This document shows positions 41,565-50,553 of a stretch of 64,000 nt of DNA, piece by piece (positions within the stretch are counted from its first letter, which is position 1; every line of letters starts with the position of its first letter). The DNA comes from Streptomyces sp. NBC_01481 (GTDB taxonomy: Bacteria > Actinomycetota > Actinomycetes > Streptomycetales > Streptomycetaceae), in the NCBI RefSeq assembly GCF_026339995.1, contig NZ_JAPEPT010000006.1, positions 62,001 to 126,000 on the forward strand, given 5' to 3'. The translations under genes and the position numbers were made by a program. The notes under the pieces are model-generated. The model did not search any database. It was not told the origin of the DNA and saw only the letters and a program-made list of their open reading frames with translations.

Positions 41565-44141
41565 TCAGTGCTTGCCGGCGGCCACCGTACGACCGAACCG
41601 GCGAAAGGGCCGCCACCGCATCACCCGGGTTGCCACGGCGGCGTATGCGATGCCGACGACGAGTGAGACGATCATGGACACCACCGCGAACTGGTCCTCC
41701 AGGCGCGGGAAAACCTGCCAGTGCGTCACGTAGATGTAGAGCGAACTGCCGGCCAGTACGCCTGCCACGCGGTTGACGGAGGCCAGACTCGGCAGATTCC
41801 GCACCCACACCAGGAGGGCGAGGCCGCCGATGATGACCGCCTCGCGGGCCGGCTGTCCGAAGAGGCCCGGAACCGTCGTCAAGGCTGCGGCCGTTACCAG
41901 CAGCCGCTGCCGCACAGTGATCGCCTTCGCGGCGGCCCACCCCATGGCGAAGAGCCAGAAGACGGTGACAGCCAGCGGAATGTGGCCGCGGGCGTCGAGG
42001 CCGAGGAGGTCATAGCGCCCGATCAGACCGAGCGTCATCAGGGCCACGGGAAAGGCGAAGGGGAAGCGCCTCTCGGTGCGGTCCACGAGCGGTACGGCGA
42101 GCACGGCGGTGGCCGCCGCCAGGATGTAGACCAGGGCCTCGATGAACCAGAAACCGGTGTGCGGTCCGAGGAGGCTGGTGAGCAGCAGGACGTCGGTGAG
42201 CCGATAGTCGTCGGTGACCAGCAGCATCAGTGCCAGCCAGGCCACACTCGGCGCGGCGATCCGTGTGATGCTCCGCCCGAGGTTCCGCAGGCGCTCTGGG
42301 CGGTCGGCCGAAGTGAGGTGGAAGCGGGCGAAGTTGTACCCGGCGACTCCGAGCAGCACGTGGGCGCCGCCCTTGACCATGAAGAGATGGATGTGCGAGC
42401 CGACGATCAGCACGATGGCGACGGCGCGCAGGGCGACCCCGGTCTCCAGGGTGCGGCGGCGGGTCTTCGGCCGGTCCTCGGCCGGCTGCCCCGACGACTT
42501 GCTGAGCTCACGGATCGGGAGCGTGTGCCAGTTGTCGGGCAGCCGGCCGAGCGCCTCCTCGAGGTTGAGCGACATCTCGACGTAGCTCAGCGAGTCGCCG
42601 CCCAGGCCGACGAAGCTGCTGTCCTCGGTGACCTGGTCCCGGTCGAGAATCTCCGCGTACAGCCGGCACAGGTCAACGGGTCCGGTGGGCGTCGTCCGCC
42701 CGGCCGGCCCGGATGTCGCCGCGTCTGCAAGGGACTCGGGCCGGGACAGTTCGCGTACGGCCCGGTAGTCGGCCTTTCCCGTGGCGAGCCGGGGCAGTTC
42801 GGACAGGACATGGACGCGTACGGCGCGGGCCGGCAGGCCGCATTCGCCGGTCACCATCCGCCGCACGCGTACCGGGTCGACAGCGTCCGGATCACCCGCG
42901 ACGGCCACCACCAACTCGTCGTCGTCACCGGTGCAGCAGGAGGTGATGCCGTGCTTCTCGAGCATCGCCTCGACTTGTTGCGGATCGATCCGCAGGCCGA
43001 GGATCTTCGCGAACCGGCTTCGCCGCCCGCGCAGTTCGTACAGCCCCTCGGGGGTGCGTCGGGCGATGTCGCCGGTGTGCAGCTCGTCGATGGACCGGCC
43101 GAGCGCGAGGTCGTCAGGGCTTTCGGCGTAGCCGAGCATGACGTTGGGGCCCGCGTACACCAGCTCGCCGGTGTCCTGGCCGGGCCAGTCCGGCAGCGGC
43201 TCCAGCCGGAAGGAGCCGCCGGGGATGGCGACTCCGGCTGCCTCGGGATGCGAGTGAGCGAGGTCGGGTGGCAGGTACGCCATGCGGGCCGTCGCCTCGG
43301 TCTGGCCGTACATGACGAACAGGTCCCAGCCGGCGGCCCGGCCCAGGGCCGCGTAGTGCGCCACCCGGTCGGGTGCCAGCCGCCCGCCTGCCTGGGTGAC
43401 GTAGCGCAGGTGCGGCAGCTCCATCGAGGCGAAGCCGACCCGGTCGAGCAGATCGAAGGTGTAGGGGACCCCGGCGAAGGTCGAACCCCGGCCTGCCTTG
43501 AACAGCTCCCAGAAGCAGGCGTCGGCGACCGAGAGGTCGGTGAGGATCACGCCGGCGCCGCGCAGCAGATGGCTGTGGATGACGGAGAGCCCGTAGCAGT
43601 AGTGCATGGGCAGGGTCGTGACCGCGCGGTCGCTGTCGCGGATGCCCAGGTATTCCGCGATGGATTCCGCGTTGGCCTGCAGGTTCTCGTGCGACAGGCG
43701 GACGAGTTTGGGTGAACCGGTGGAGCCTGAGGTGCTGAGCAGCAGCGCGAGGTCCGGGTGCAGGGTGTGCGCGGAGACCGCGCGTCGCTCGTCGAGCACC
43801 CATGCGCCGCCGTCGGGGCGCGCCACGACATCCGGGTCGTACGCGTCGGTCAGCGACTGGACGGCATCTGCATGGTCGCCGGGCACCAGCAGGACGGGGT
43901 GCCCCGCCGCCAGCGCCGCGAGGTGGACGACGAGGGCGTCGACCGTGTTGGCGCCGACGAGGAGGATCAGGCGCCGTTCCGGGCCGAGGCGGTGTGCGGT
44001 CTCGGCCACCCGTTCGGCGAGCTCACCGTAGGACACCGAGCCATCGGCGGTGATGACCGCCGTGCGGTCACCGTGGGCCGAGAGACTGCGGGCGAAGGGG
44101 ACGGTCTTGGTGCCTGGGAGCAGGCCGGAAGGCGCTATCAC
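41565..44141 (-). CDS. Fusion: adenylation domain, carrier protein and membrane acyltransferase
   Basis: The 858-residue protein has three parts. Residues about 15-465 form an ANL adenylation domain (P-loop LLLSTSGSTGSPKLVRLS at 133-150, VMYGQTEATARM, TGD at 356, catalytic Lys in LATGKADYR). Residues about 485-560 form a carrier domain (SSFVGLGGDSLSYVEMSL, Ser 517 for phosphopantetheine). Residues about 570-858 contain eight to ten membrane segments of acyltransferase-3 type (TGVALRAVAIVLIVGSHIHL). It could activate an acid, load it on its own carrier and transfer it across or at the membrane. An iron-box-like site just upstream and divergence from an iron transporter suggest a siderophore or iron-stress role. 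Start: GTG 44141, with a weak ribosome site. Confidence 0.85.
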   Translation of the reverse strand: MIAPSGLLPGTKTVPFARSLSAHGDRTAVITADGSVSYGELAERVAETAHRLGPERRLILLVGANTVDALVVHLAALAAGHPVLLVPGDHADAVQSLTDAYDPDVVARPDGGAWVLDERRAVSAHTLHPDLALLLSTSGSTGSPKLVRLSHENLQANAESIAEYLGIRDSDRAVTTLPMHYCYGLSVIHSHLLRGAGVILTDLSVADACFWELFKAGRGSTFAGVPYTFDLLDRVGFASMELPHLRYVTQAGGRLAPDRVAHYAALGRAAGWDLFVMYGQTEATARMAYLPPDLAHSHPEAAGVAIPGGSFRLEPLPDWPGQDTGELVYAGPNVMLGYAESPDDLALGRSIDELHTGDIARRTPEGLYELRGRRSRFAKILGLRIDPQQVEAMLEKHGITSCCTGDDDELVVAVAGDPDAVDPVRVRRMVTGECGLPARAVRVHVLSELPRLATGKADYRAVRELSRPESLADAATSGPAGRTTPTGPVDLCRLYAEILDRDQVTEDSSFVGLGGDSLSYVEMSLNLEEALGRLPDNWHTLPIRELSKSSGQPAEDRPKTRRRTLETGVALRAVAIVLIVGSHIHLFMVKGGAHVLLGVAGYNFARFHLTSADRPERLRNLGRSITRIAAPSVAWLALMLLVTDDYRLTDVLLLTSLLGPHTGFWFIEALVYILAAATAVLAVPLVDRTERRFPFAFPVALMTLGLIGRYDLLGLDARGHIPLAVTVFWLFAMGWAAAKAITVRQRLLVTAAALTTVPGLFGQPAREAVIIGGLALLVWVRNLPSLASVNRVAGVLAGSSLYIYVTHWQVFPRLEDQFAVVSMIVSLVVGIAYAAVATRVMRWRPFRRFGRTVAAGKH

Positions 44142-44150
44142 GAGCGCATC

Positions 44151-44169
44151 TTAGGAAAGCCTTACTTTA
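44151..44169 (-). promoter_or_regulatory. Iron-box-like site upstream of the adenylation-acyltransferase gene
   Basis: TTAGGAAAGCCTTACTTTA matches the actinobacterial IdeR/DmdR1 iron box (TTAGGTTAGGCTAACCTAA) at 13 of 19 positions. It begins ten bases before the start codon of the leftward gene, a position where a repressor would block initiation. Confidence 0.6.
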
Positions 44170-44290
44170 TTTGATAGTCACAGAGATGTCACAGCCGATC
44201 CACCGAAGATCCACAGGTCAGCGGCGGGTAGGGTCGGCTGCGCCGACAGGTCACCGGCGCTGGGGCTGTTGTGTACGTCACTCTTGACGT

Positions 44291-44309
44291 TTAGGTTAGC
44301 TTTACCTTA
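44291..44309 (+). promoter_or_regulatory. Iron box within the promoter of the iron transporter
   Basis: TTAGGTTAGCTTTACCTTA matches the iron-box consensus at 15 of 19 positions. It lies directly after a TTGACG -35 candidate (44284-44289) and overlaps the -10 candidate TATTCA (44308-44313), with an 18-base spacer. Iron-loaded DmdR1/IdeR would cover the promoter. This predicts iron repression of the operon starting at 44414. Confidence 0.75.
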
Positions 44310-44413
44310 TTCATAGGGCGTTCAAAGGTTCCTCCGCGGCACCGTCACGCCGCTCGCTCCCTGACGACGCGACGCGCGGCGACGGAAGTGAGCCATGCAG
44401 GAAGGCTTCCCTC

Positions 44414-45433
44414 ATGCGACGCCCCTTGGTCCGACGTCTGACCGCGCTCGTCGCGGCAGCTCTGCTTGTGCCCGCGCTCGCGGGCTGCGGCAACGACGAG
44501 GACGACGCCGGGCTCGTCATCTACTCCGGCCGCAACGAGAAGCTGGTCAAACCCCTGCTGGACGAGCTGGAGAAGGCTGTCGGCACGAAGGTCGCCGTCC
44601 GCTACGGCGACAGCGCCGAGCTCGCTGCCCAGATCCTGGAGGAGGGCGACAAGACCAAGGCCGGGCTGTTCTTCTCCCAGGACGCCGGAGCGCTCGGAGC
44701 CCTCTCCACGAAGGGCCTTCTGCAGAAGCTGCCGCAGGCGTCGCTGGACCAGGTCGACGCGGCGTTCCGCGGCGGCGCCGGCGACTGGGTGGGCACCTCC
44801 GGGCGCGTGCGTGTCCTCGCGTACAACCCCGGCAAGGTCGCCAAGGTGCCGGACAGCGTCCACGAGCTGACCAAGCCGGAGTGGAAGGGCAAGATCGGAT
44901 ACGTTCCGACCAACGCCTCCTTCCAGGCCTTCGTCACCGGCATGCGCGTCCTGGAGGGCGACGAAGCCACCCGCACCTGGCTCAAGGGCCTGAAGGCCAA
45001 CGACCCGAAGGTGTACGAGAACAACCTCAAGGTGCTGGAAGCAGTCGGTGAGGGCGAAGTCTCCCTCGGCCTGGTCAACCACTACTACTGGTACGAGCAG
45101 GTCGCCGAGAAGGGCGAGGACAAGGTGGGCGCAAAGATCCACTTCCTCCCCGGCGGCGACCCGGGCGCCCTGGTGAACACGGCCGGAGTCGGCATCCTCA
45201 AGGGCAGCGACCAGGCCCCGGTGGCCCAGAAGGCCGTCGACTTCCTCCTCTCGAAGAAGGCGCAGACCTACTTCGCCGAGGAGACCAAGGAGTACCCGCT
45301 GGCCGCGGGCGTCACCAGCACGGTCAAGGACCTGCCGCCGCTGAAATCCCTCGACGCCCCCAAGATCGACCTCGGCAAGCTCGATTCGCTTCAGGAGACG
45401 CTGAAGATGCTGCAGGACGTCGGGATGGTCTGA
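44414..45433 (+). CDS. Ferric iron ABC transporter substrate-binding lipoprotein, FbpA-like
   Basis: The 339-residue protein has a signal peptide with the lipobox LAGC (Cys 25), then an FbpA-type two-lobed binding fold opening LVIYSGRNEKLVKPLLDELE. NHYYWYEQV near residue 218 supplies the paired Tyr residues that bind Fe(III) in FbpA proteins. GGAAGG lies eight bases before ATG 44414. It heads a three-gene operon (binding protein, permease, ATPase) behind an iron box. Iron repression and ferric or ferric-chelate uptake are inferred with good support. Confidence 0.92.
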   Translation: MRRPLVRRLTALVAAALLVPALAGCGNDEDDAGLVIYSGRNEKLVKPLLDELEKAVGTKVAVRYGDSAELAAQILEEGDKTKAGLFFSQDAGALGALSTKGLLQKLPQASLDQVDAAFRGGAGDWVGTSGRVRVLAYNPGKVAKVPDSVHELTKPEWKGKIGYVPTNASFQAFVTGMRVLEGDEATRTWLKGLKANDPKVYENNLKVLEAVGEGEVSLGLVNHYYWYEQVAEKGEDKVGAKIHFLPGGDPGALVNTAGVGILKGSDQAPVAQKAVDFLLSKKAQTYFAEETKEYPLAAGVTSTVKDLPPLKSLDAPKIDLGKLDSLQETLKMLQDVGMV

Positions 45434-45439
45434 GCCGTC

Positions 45440-47029
45440 ATGCGCACCAAGGATCCCGTCGTGCGGACGGATCCCGCAGCCCGACCGCCCGGCACTCCCG
45501 CGCCGACCGGGCGGCCGGGTGCCGGGCGCCGTCCGCCGGCCGTCCTGCTGGTTCCGGCCACTGTCGCCGCGGCGTTCGCGCTGCTGCCGCTCGGCTATCT
45601 CGCGGTGCGCTCCCTGGAGCGCGGCCCCGGCTTCGCCTGGGATGTCGTCGCCCATGAGCGCACCGCCCAGCTGCTCGGCCGCAGTCTCGGACTCGCCGCC
45701 GTCGTTGTGACGGCATGTCTGTTTCTGGGTGTCTCGCTGGCCTGGCTGACCGTGCGGACCTCGCTGCCCGGTGCACGCGCGTGGTCGGTGCTGGTGACCC
45801 TGCCGCTGGCCGTGCCCAGTTACGTCGCGGCCTTCGCCTGGCTCTCCGCCTTCCCGGAACTGGCGGGCTTCTCAGGAGCCGCGCTGGCGCTGACACTGGT
45901 CAGCTTCCCGTACGTGTACCTGCCGGTCACCGCGGCGCTGCGCGGCACCGATCCGGCGCAGGAAGAAGTGTCCCGCTCGCTCGGCCTCGGGCCGCTGCGG
46001 ACCTTCCTGCGTGTCACGCTGCCCCAGATCCGTCCTGCGGCGGCGGGAGGCGCGGTGCTGGTCGCGCTGTATGTGCTGTCCGACTTCGGCGCGGTCTCCC
46101 TGATGCGCTACGACACCTTCACCCGCGGCATCTACACGTCCTACCGGGCGAGTTTCGACCGCACCCCGGCCGCCGCACTGAGCGTCGTACTGGTGGTGAT
46201 GACCGTGGCACTGGTCGCCGTCGAGGCACGTACGCGCGGCCGTGCCGGGCACGCCAGGACCGGTACCGGCACGGCACGCCGCGCCGTCCGCACACCGCTG
46301 GGGCGATGGCTGTTGCCCGCGCTGGCCTGGTGCGCGACGGTCACGGCCGTCGCCGTGGTCATTCCGCTGGCCACGCTCGGATACTGGCTGGCCGTCGGCA
46401 ACTCCGCGACCTGGGACCCGGCCGGACTTCTCGACATCGCAGCCACGACGCTCGGCATCGCCGCCGCGGGCGCCGCGCTCACGGCGCTGCTCGCCCTGCC
46501 CATCGGGGTGATCGCCGCCCGCCACCGGGGCCGGACCGCGCATCTGCTGGAGCAGTCCGCCTACGCGGGCCACGCCCTGCCGGGTATCACCGTCGCGCTG
46601 TCCCTGGTCTTCTTCGCCGTGCGCTACGCCGAACCGCTCTACCAGGAACTCCCGTTGCTCGTCTGCGCGTACGCCGTGCTCTTCCTGCCCGTGGCGGTGG
46701 CCGCCACCCGCGCCGCCGTGCTCCAGGCCCCACCTGTCCTGGAGGACGTCGCACGCTCACTCGGCCGCAGCCCGCTGCGCGTGCTGCGTGAGGTCACCGT
46801 GCCGCTGGCCGCACCCGGCGTCGCCGCGGGGGCAGCCCTGACCTTCGTGGTCTGCATGAAGGAACTGCCCGCCACCCTGCTGCTGCGCCCCACCGGCATG
46901 GACACCCTCGCCACCCGCCTGTGGACGGAGACGGGAAGCGGATCGTTCGCCGCGGCCGCCCCGTATGCCGCAAGCCTGATCCTGCTGGCCGCCGTCCCCT
47001 CCTACCTCCTCGGGAGGCACCGCACATGA
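45440..47029 (+). CDS. Ferric iron ABC transporter permease, FbpB-like
   Basis: The 529-residue membrane protein has about twelve transmembrane segments in two homologous halves, each with an ATPase-contact EAA-type loop (QEEVSRSLGLGPLRTFLRVTLPQIRP and LEDVARSLGRSPLRVLREVTVPLAAP). This is the fused arrangement of FbpB/SfuB permeases. An N-terminal Pro/Arg-rich tail of about 30 residues precedes the first helix. It starts six bases after the binding-protein stop and overlaps the ATPase start by four bases (ATGA), so the three genes form one transcription unit. Confidence 0.92.
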   Translation: MRTKDPVVRTDPAARPPGTPAPTGRPGAGRRPPAVLLVPATVAAAFALLPLGYLAVRSLERGPGFAWDVVAHERTAQLLGRSLGLAAVVVTACLFLGVSLAWLTVRTSLPGARAWSVLVTLPLAVPSYVAAFAWLSAFPELAGFSGAALALTLVSFPYVYLPVTAALRGTDPAQEEVSRSLGLGPLRTFLRVTLPQIRPAAAGGAVLVALYVLSDFGAVSLMRYDTFTRGIYTSYRASFDRTPAAALSVVLVVMTVALVAVEARTRGRAGHARTGTGTARRAVRTPLGRWLLPALAWCATVTAVAVVIPLATLGYWLAVGNSATWDPAGLLDIAATTLGIAAAGAALTALLALPIGVIAARHRGRTAHLLEQSAYAGHALPGITVALSLVFFAVRYAEPLYQELPLLVCAYAVLFLPVAVAATRAAVLQAPPVLEDVARSLGRSPLRVLREVTVPLAAPGVAAGAALTFVVCMKELPATLLLRPTGMDTLATRLWTETGSGSFAAAAPYAASLILLAAVPSYLLGRHRT

Positions 47030-48060
47030 CCGCTCTGCAGATCACCGGAGTGTCCAAGGCCTACGGCCCGGACGCGGCCGTCCTCGACGGCCTCGACCTC
47101 ACTGTGCCCGGCGGCGCGCTCGCGGCCGTGCTCGGCCCGTCCGGCTGCGGCAAGACCACCCTGCTCCGCATCATCGCGGGCTTCCTGCGTGCCGACTCGG
47201 GCACCATCACGGTCGCCGGACGCACGCTGACCGCCCCCGGCCTGAACCTGCCACCAGAGAGCCGCAGCATCGGCATCGTCCCGCAGGAGGGCGCGCTCTT
47301 CCCGCACTTGAGCGTCGAGCGCAACGTCGCCTTCGGCCTGTCCGGCACCGATCGCGGCACGCGCCGCAGCCGGACCGAGGAGATGCTCGAACTCGTCGGA
47401 CTGGGCGGATACGGCAAGCGGATGCCCCACGAACTCTCCGGCGGTCAGCAGCAACGCGTCGCCCTGGCCCGGGCGCTGGCACCACAACCCGCGCTGGTCC
47501 TGCTCGACGAGCCGTTCAACGCCCTCGACAGCGCCCTGCGTGCGGGAGTCCGGGCAGACGTCCGCGCCGCCCTGCGCGCCACGGGCGCCACAGCCGTTCT
47601 GGTCACCCACGACCAACAGGAAGCCCTCTCGACGGCCGACCTCGTCGCCGTCGTACGGAACGGGAAGGTCGCCCAGTGCGACACGCCCCAGAAGGTCTAC
47701 CAGCACCCCGTCGACCCCTGGGTGGCGCGCTTCGTCGGCGACGCCGTACTCCTGCCCGCAACCGCCGCCAACGGCACAGCCACCACCGCGCTGGGCCGGC
47801 TGCCCCTTTCCCCGCCCGCCGGGGACAGCCGCAGTGGGACCGTTCTCCTGCGACCGGAGCAACTGCAACTGACCGAACCCACCACGGCAGTCCAGGGCAC
47901 CGTGACCGAGGTGAGCTTCTACGGCCACGACGCCATGGTCACCGTCGACGTCGACGGACTGGCGAGCCCGGTGGACATCCGGGTCGCCGGACCCGTTGCC
48001 GTACACCCAGGCCAGCGCACCGGCATCCACGTCACGGGCGAGGCGACCCTGCACTTCTGA
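47026..48060 (+). CDS. Ferric iron ABC transporter ATP-binding protein, FbpC-like
   Basis: The 344-residue ATPase has Walker A GPSGCGKTT, Q-loop IVPQEGALFPHLSV, signature ELSGGQQQRVALARALA, Walker B LVLLDEPFNALD and the H-loop VLVTHDQQEA. A C-terminal TOBE-type regulatory domain follows (about 245-344; LLRPEQLQL, FYGHDAMVTV). The ATG lies in the overlap with the permease stop; GGGAGG precedes it. It powers the import of iron through the 45440 permease. A frame open from 46921 is rejected as upstream extension inside the permease gene. Confidence 0.92.
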   Translation: MTALQITGVSKAYGPDAAVLDGLDLTVPGGALAAVLGPSGCGKTTLLRIIAGFLRADSGTITVAGRTLTAPGLNLPPESRSIGIVPQEGALFPHLSVERNVAFGLSGTDRGTRRSRTEEMLELVGLGGYGKRMPHELSGGQQQRVALARALAPQPALVLLDEPFNALDSALRAGVRADVRAALRATGATAVLVTHDQQEALSTADLVAVVRNGKVAQCDTPQKVYQHPVDPWVARFVGDAVLLPATAANGTATTALGRLPLSPPAGDSRSGTVLLRPEQLQLTEPTTAVQGTVTEVSFYGHDAMVTVDVDGLASPVDIRVAGPVAVHPGQRTGIHVTGEATLHF

Positions 48061-48592
48061 GTGCACGGCCCCTCATGGGCGCTGCATGCACACTGGGCGA
48101 CTTAAGTATGGTGTCCCACCACATGTGCCCGTGACCTGCGCGTTTCTACGGTGTGGCGACACAGCGACATCCCCGTCCCCGCCCGGAAGAGATGACCATG
48201 GCCTCGGCATCCGCCCCACCAGCCACCGCCCCCACCTCCCTCAAGCGCATCGTCACCGCGAGCCTCATCGGCACCACCATCGAGTGGTACGACAACTCAT
48301 CGGATCAGGGCTACGACCTGCGGTTTTACCTCATCGGTGGGCCGAGAGTCAGCACCGAACCAGCACCGGAGCCGGACCGTGCTCACGGGCGATCCGAGAG
48401 CCGACCCCACCACCGTCCATGATGACGTGCTTCAAGGCCGAGCAGCTTCACTCGCCGTAGTCGACCGCGTCAGGTCGACCCTTGATCGCCTTACACGGGT
48501 GGCGTCGGCCAGGATTCCGGGCGCCGGGCAGCACGTTCGCGCCGTCCATCTCCGGACGCATCCCCCGTCTCGGCGCACCGCTCGCGGGGCGG
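48061..48592. other. Decayed region between iron operon and DUF885 gene
   Basis: This 532-base stretch has no intact gene. From about 48198 to 48293 it encodes the N-terminus of an MFS transporter (separate entry). From 48294 to 48592 the sequence changes character: it includes a TGCGGTTTTACC stretch and short frames on both strands that I cannot match to any family. It may be a deletion junction or the footprint of a lost mobile element. No hairpin terminator for the iron operon was evident. Confidence 0.5.
48198..48422 (+). pseudogene. Truncated MHS-type MFS transporter N-terminus
   Basis: ATG 48198 follows a GGAAGAG site. The first 32 codons give TSLKRIVTASLIGTTIEWYD, the characteristic start of metabolite:H+ symporter (MHS/shikimate-transporter-like) MFS proteins, in which TM1 follows directly. 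Here the homology stops at WYD (about 48293). The frame then continues through unrelated codons to a stop at 48422. The remaining 11-12 helices are absent. It is a broken 5' gene fragment, probably left by a deletion or an insertion-excision event. Confidence 0.65.
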
Positions 48593-50344
48593 TCACGAGG
48601 ACTGTCCCGACGCTTCGGGAGCAGGGGCACCGAACCGCCGCGCGGAATGACGCGCCACACGGCGTCGCAGATCGGCAAGGGGCAGCGCGCCGCCGCTCAG
48701 AACGGTCTCGTGGAACGCGCGCACATCGAACCTGGCGCCCTCGCGCTGCTCGGCCGCCGACCGCAGCGCCTGGAATTCGATGTAGCCGGTGCGATAGGCC
48801 AACGCCTGACCGGGGAGGTCGGTCGCGTAGCGGAGCAGTTCCGTGGTGATCCGGGCCTCGGACTCCATCGAGTGGGCCCGCAGGTACTCGGTCGCCTGCT
48901 CAAGGTTCATCGTCCCGAGGTTGAGACCGGTGTCGACGACCATGCGGGCAGCGGTGAACCGTTCGCCGGCCAGCCGCCCGTACGCGTCCCACGGATCGTC
49001 GTACAGGCCCATCTCCCAGCCAAGTCCGGCCGCGTACTCCGCCCAGCCCTCAAGGAATCCGCTGCATCCGGTCAGCTCCCGCCGCAGGTCCGGAAGGGAG
49101 GCGTTCTCGGCCTGGCGGGCCAGTTGGAAGTGATGTCCGGGCACGAGCTCGTGATAGATCAGGTTGGCCGCACTCAGCAGGGAGCGGTTCGCCAGGTCCG
49201 AGGCGTTGTAGCGGTACCGGCCGACCGGTCGCACCGCAGTGGGCCCGTCGTAGTAGCCGAACGTCATGCGTGGCTCCAGCGCCGGGTCGAGGCGTGCCAC
49301 GTCGTACGGGGCCCGAGGCAGGGCGGCGAACCAGCGCGGCAGCAGAGGCTCGAGCCGGTTGAGGTGATGACGGTAGCGGGCTTCGACCTCCTCGGGAGTG
49401 CGGGCGTACAGGACCGGCTCGGTCTTGAGCCGCGCGTGGAATTCGGTCTCTGACCCGGTGAAACCCATCACCGCACGGATCTCACGCATGCGCTCGGCCA
49501 ATTCGCGGCAGTGCTCGCGGCCAAGGTCGTGCAGCCGTTCCGGGGACATGTCCGTCGTGGTGTGCGCTCTCACGAAGAACCTGTATGCCTCCTCTCCGCC
49601 GTCGTAATGGGCCCATCCCACGCGCTCCGGGGGGTCACCTCGGTAGGCACGGTCATCGACGGCTCCGAGCAGCTGGTCGAACGCCGGTTCAAGTTCCGCA
49701 GCGACCAGGCGTGACACCTCGTCCTCCAGACGGCCGTGGTGCGCCCGGTCGAGTGCGACGAGCCGGGCCTCGTCCAGGACGACGGCCGCCACGACCGAGG
49801 CTCGCAGCCCCCTCAGTGTGGTGCGTACGCCCTCCAGGGCCCGAGCGGGGATGCGGCAGCCTCGTGCTGCCTGGCCGGCCACCTTTTCGGCAAGGGACCC
49901 GACATGACGTGCAAGGCCGTGGACCAGTGAGGCGTAGCGCTCGGCGTCCGCCGGCCCGTCGAGGACGAAGGGGCGGAAGACGGTATCGGCGTAGAGCGAC
50001 AGGGGCAGCAGCTGGTAGGGCGTCGCGCAGGGCGTCAGCCAGTAGAACCGTGCGGCCCCGATGTCCCGCTCGGCCAGTTCGGTGAGGTAGCCGAGGGTGT
50101 CTGCGTCGTCTCCGGAGAGACCGGTGGGGTGCAGCGCCCGGACCTGGTCCAGGATGCCCGTCGCAAAACGGGCGCGGTCCTCGGTCTGAGCCACAGACAC
50201 GTCCGGCAGCCACTTCACGGGCATGCCGCGCCGGCTCCTGAGGAGGGGGTCGCGCTCCAGCAGGAAGGTCCAGTAGGAGTCGGCGAGGCGGCTCAGTTCC
50301 GCGGTGGCTGAAGGGCCGCCGGGATGCCTTTGAGATGTCGTCAT
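48593..50344 (-). CDS. DUF885-family protein, putative metallopeptidase-like
   Basis: The 583-residue soluble protein matches DUF885: long helices, TDMSPERLHDLGREHC, and the HExxH-like YHELVPGHHFQLARQ near residue 420 with a downstream Glu in GFLEGWAEYAAGLG. This is the pattern of zinc metallopeptidases of the M3/M32 type. Function is not established for most members. The ATG at 50344 has no strong ribosome site; the frame stays open to 51028 but the upstream part is Arg-rich and non-native. Its 3' end lies beside the decayed region. Confidence 0.85.
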   Translation of the reverse strand: MTTSQRHPGGPSATAELSRLADSYWTFLLERDPLLRSRRGMPVKWLPDVSVAQTEDRARFATGILDQVRALHPTGLSGDDADTLGYLTELAERDIGAARFYWLTPCATPYQLLPLSLYADTVFRPFVLDGPADAERYASLVHGLARHVGSLAEKVAGQAARGCRIPARALEGVRTTLRGLRASVVAAVVLDEARLVALDRAHHGRLEDEVSRLVAAELEPAFDQLLGAVDDRAYRGDPPERVGWAHYDGGEEAYRFFVRAHTTTDMSPERLHDLGREHCRELAERMREIRAVMGFTGSETEFHARLKTEPVLYARTPEEVEARYRHHLNRLEPLLPRWFAALPRAPYDVARLDPALEPRMTFGYYDGPTAVRPVGRYRYNASDLANRSLLSAANLIYHELVPGHHFQLARQAENASLPDLRRELTGCSGFLEGWAEYAAGLGWEMGLYDDPWDAYGRLAGERFTAARMVVDTGLNLGTMNLEQATEYLRAHSMESEARITTELLRYATDLPGQALAYRTGYIEFQALRSAAEQREGARFDVRAFHETVLSGGALPLADLRRRVARHSARRFGAPAPEASGQSS

Positions 50345-50553
50345 GCCGAGAGTCTGGTCATGTGAACGCCATAGCAGACAGCCGAATGTCCGAATGGGGG
50401 AACCGTCAGGGCGGTGCATTGGCCCGTGGCAGCTCTCACGGGCACGATGAGGGTCATGCGGCGCATCGTTCCGGTCTTCCGACGGTGGCCGGCCGCGCGA
50501 GCGTCGGCCGTCGCGCCGGCGAGCGTCGCCGAGTTCATGGAGGATCCGTCCTG

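Noticed and set aside
41721..43715. Open frame of 664 codons on the plus strand
   Set aside because: It is antisense to the adenylation-acyltransferase fusion, with low-complexity Gly/Arg/Asp composition and no motif.
44151..44169. Zur or FurA site as an alternative to the iron box
   Set aside because: The TTAGG...TTTA pattern matches the DmdR/IdeR type better than the TGAAAATGATTTTCA-like Zur palindrome.
48300..48600. Possible transposase or integrase fragment
   Set aside because: Short frames on both strands were read and none shows DDE, tyrosine-recombinase or serine-recombinase motifs; left as unassigned.
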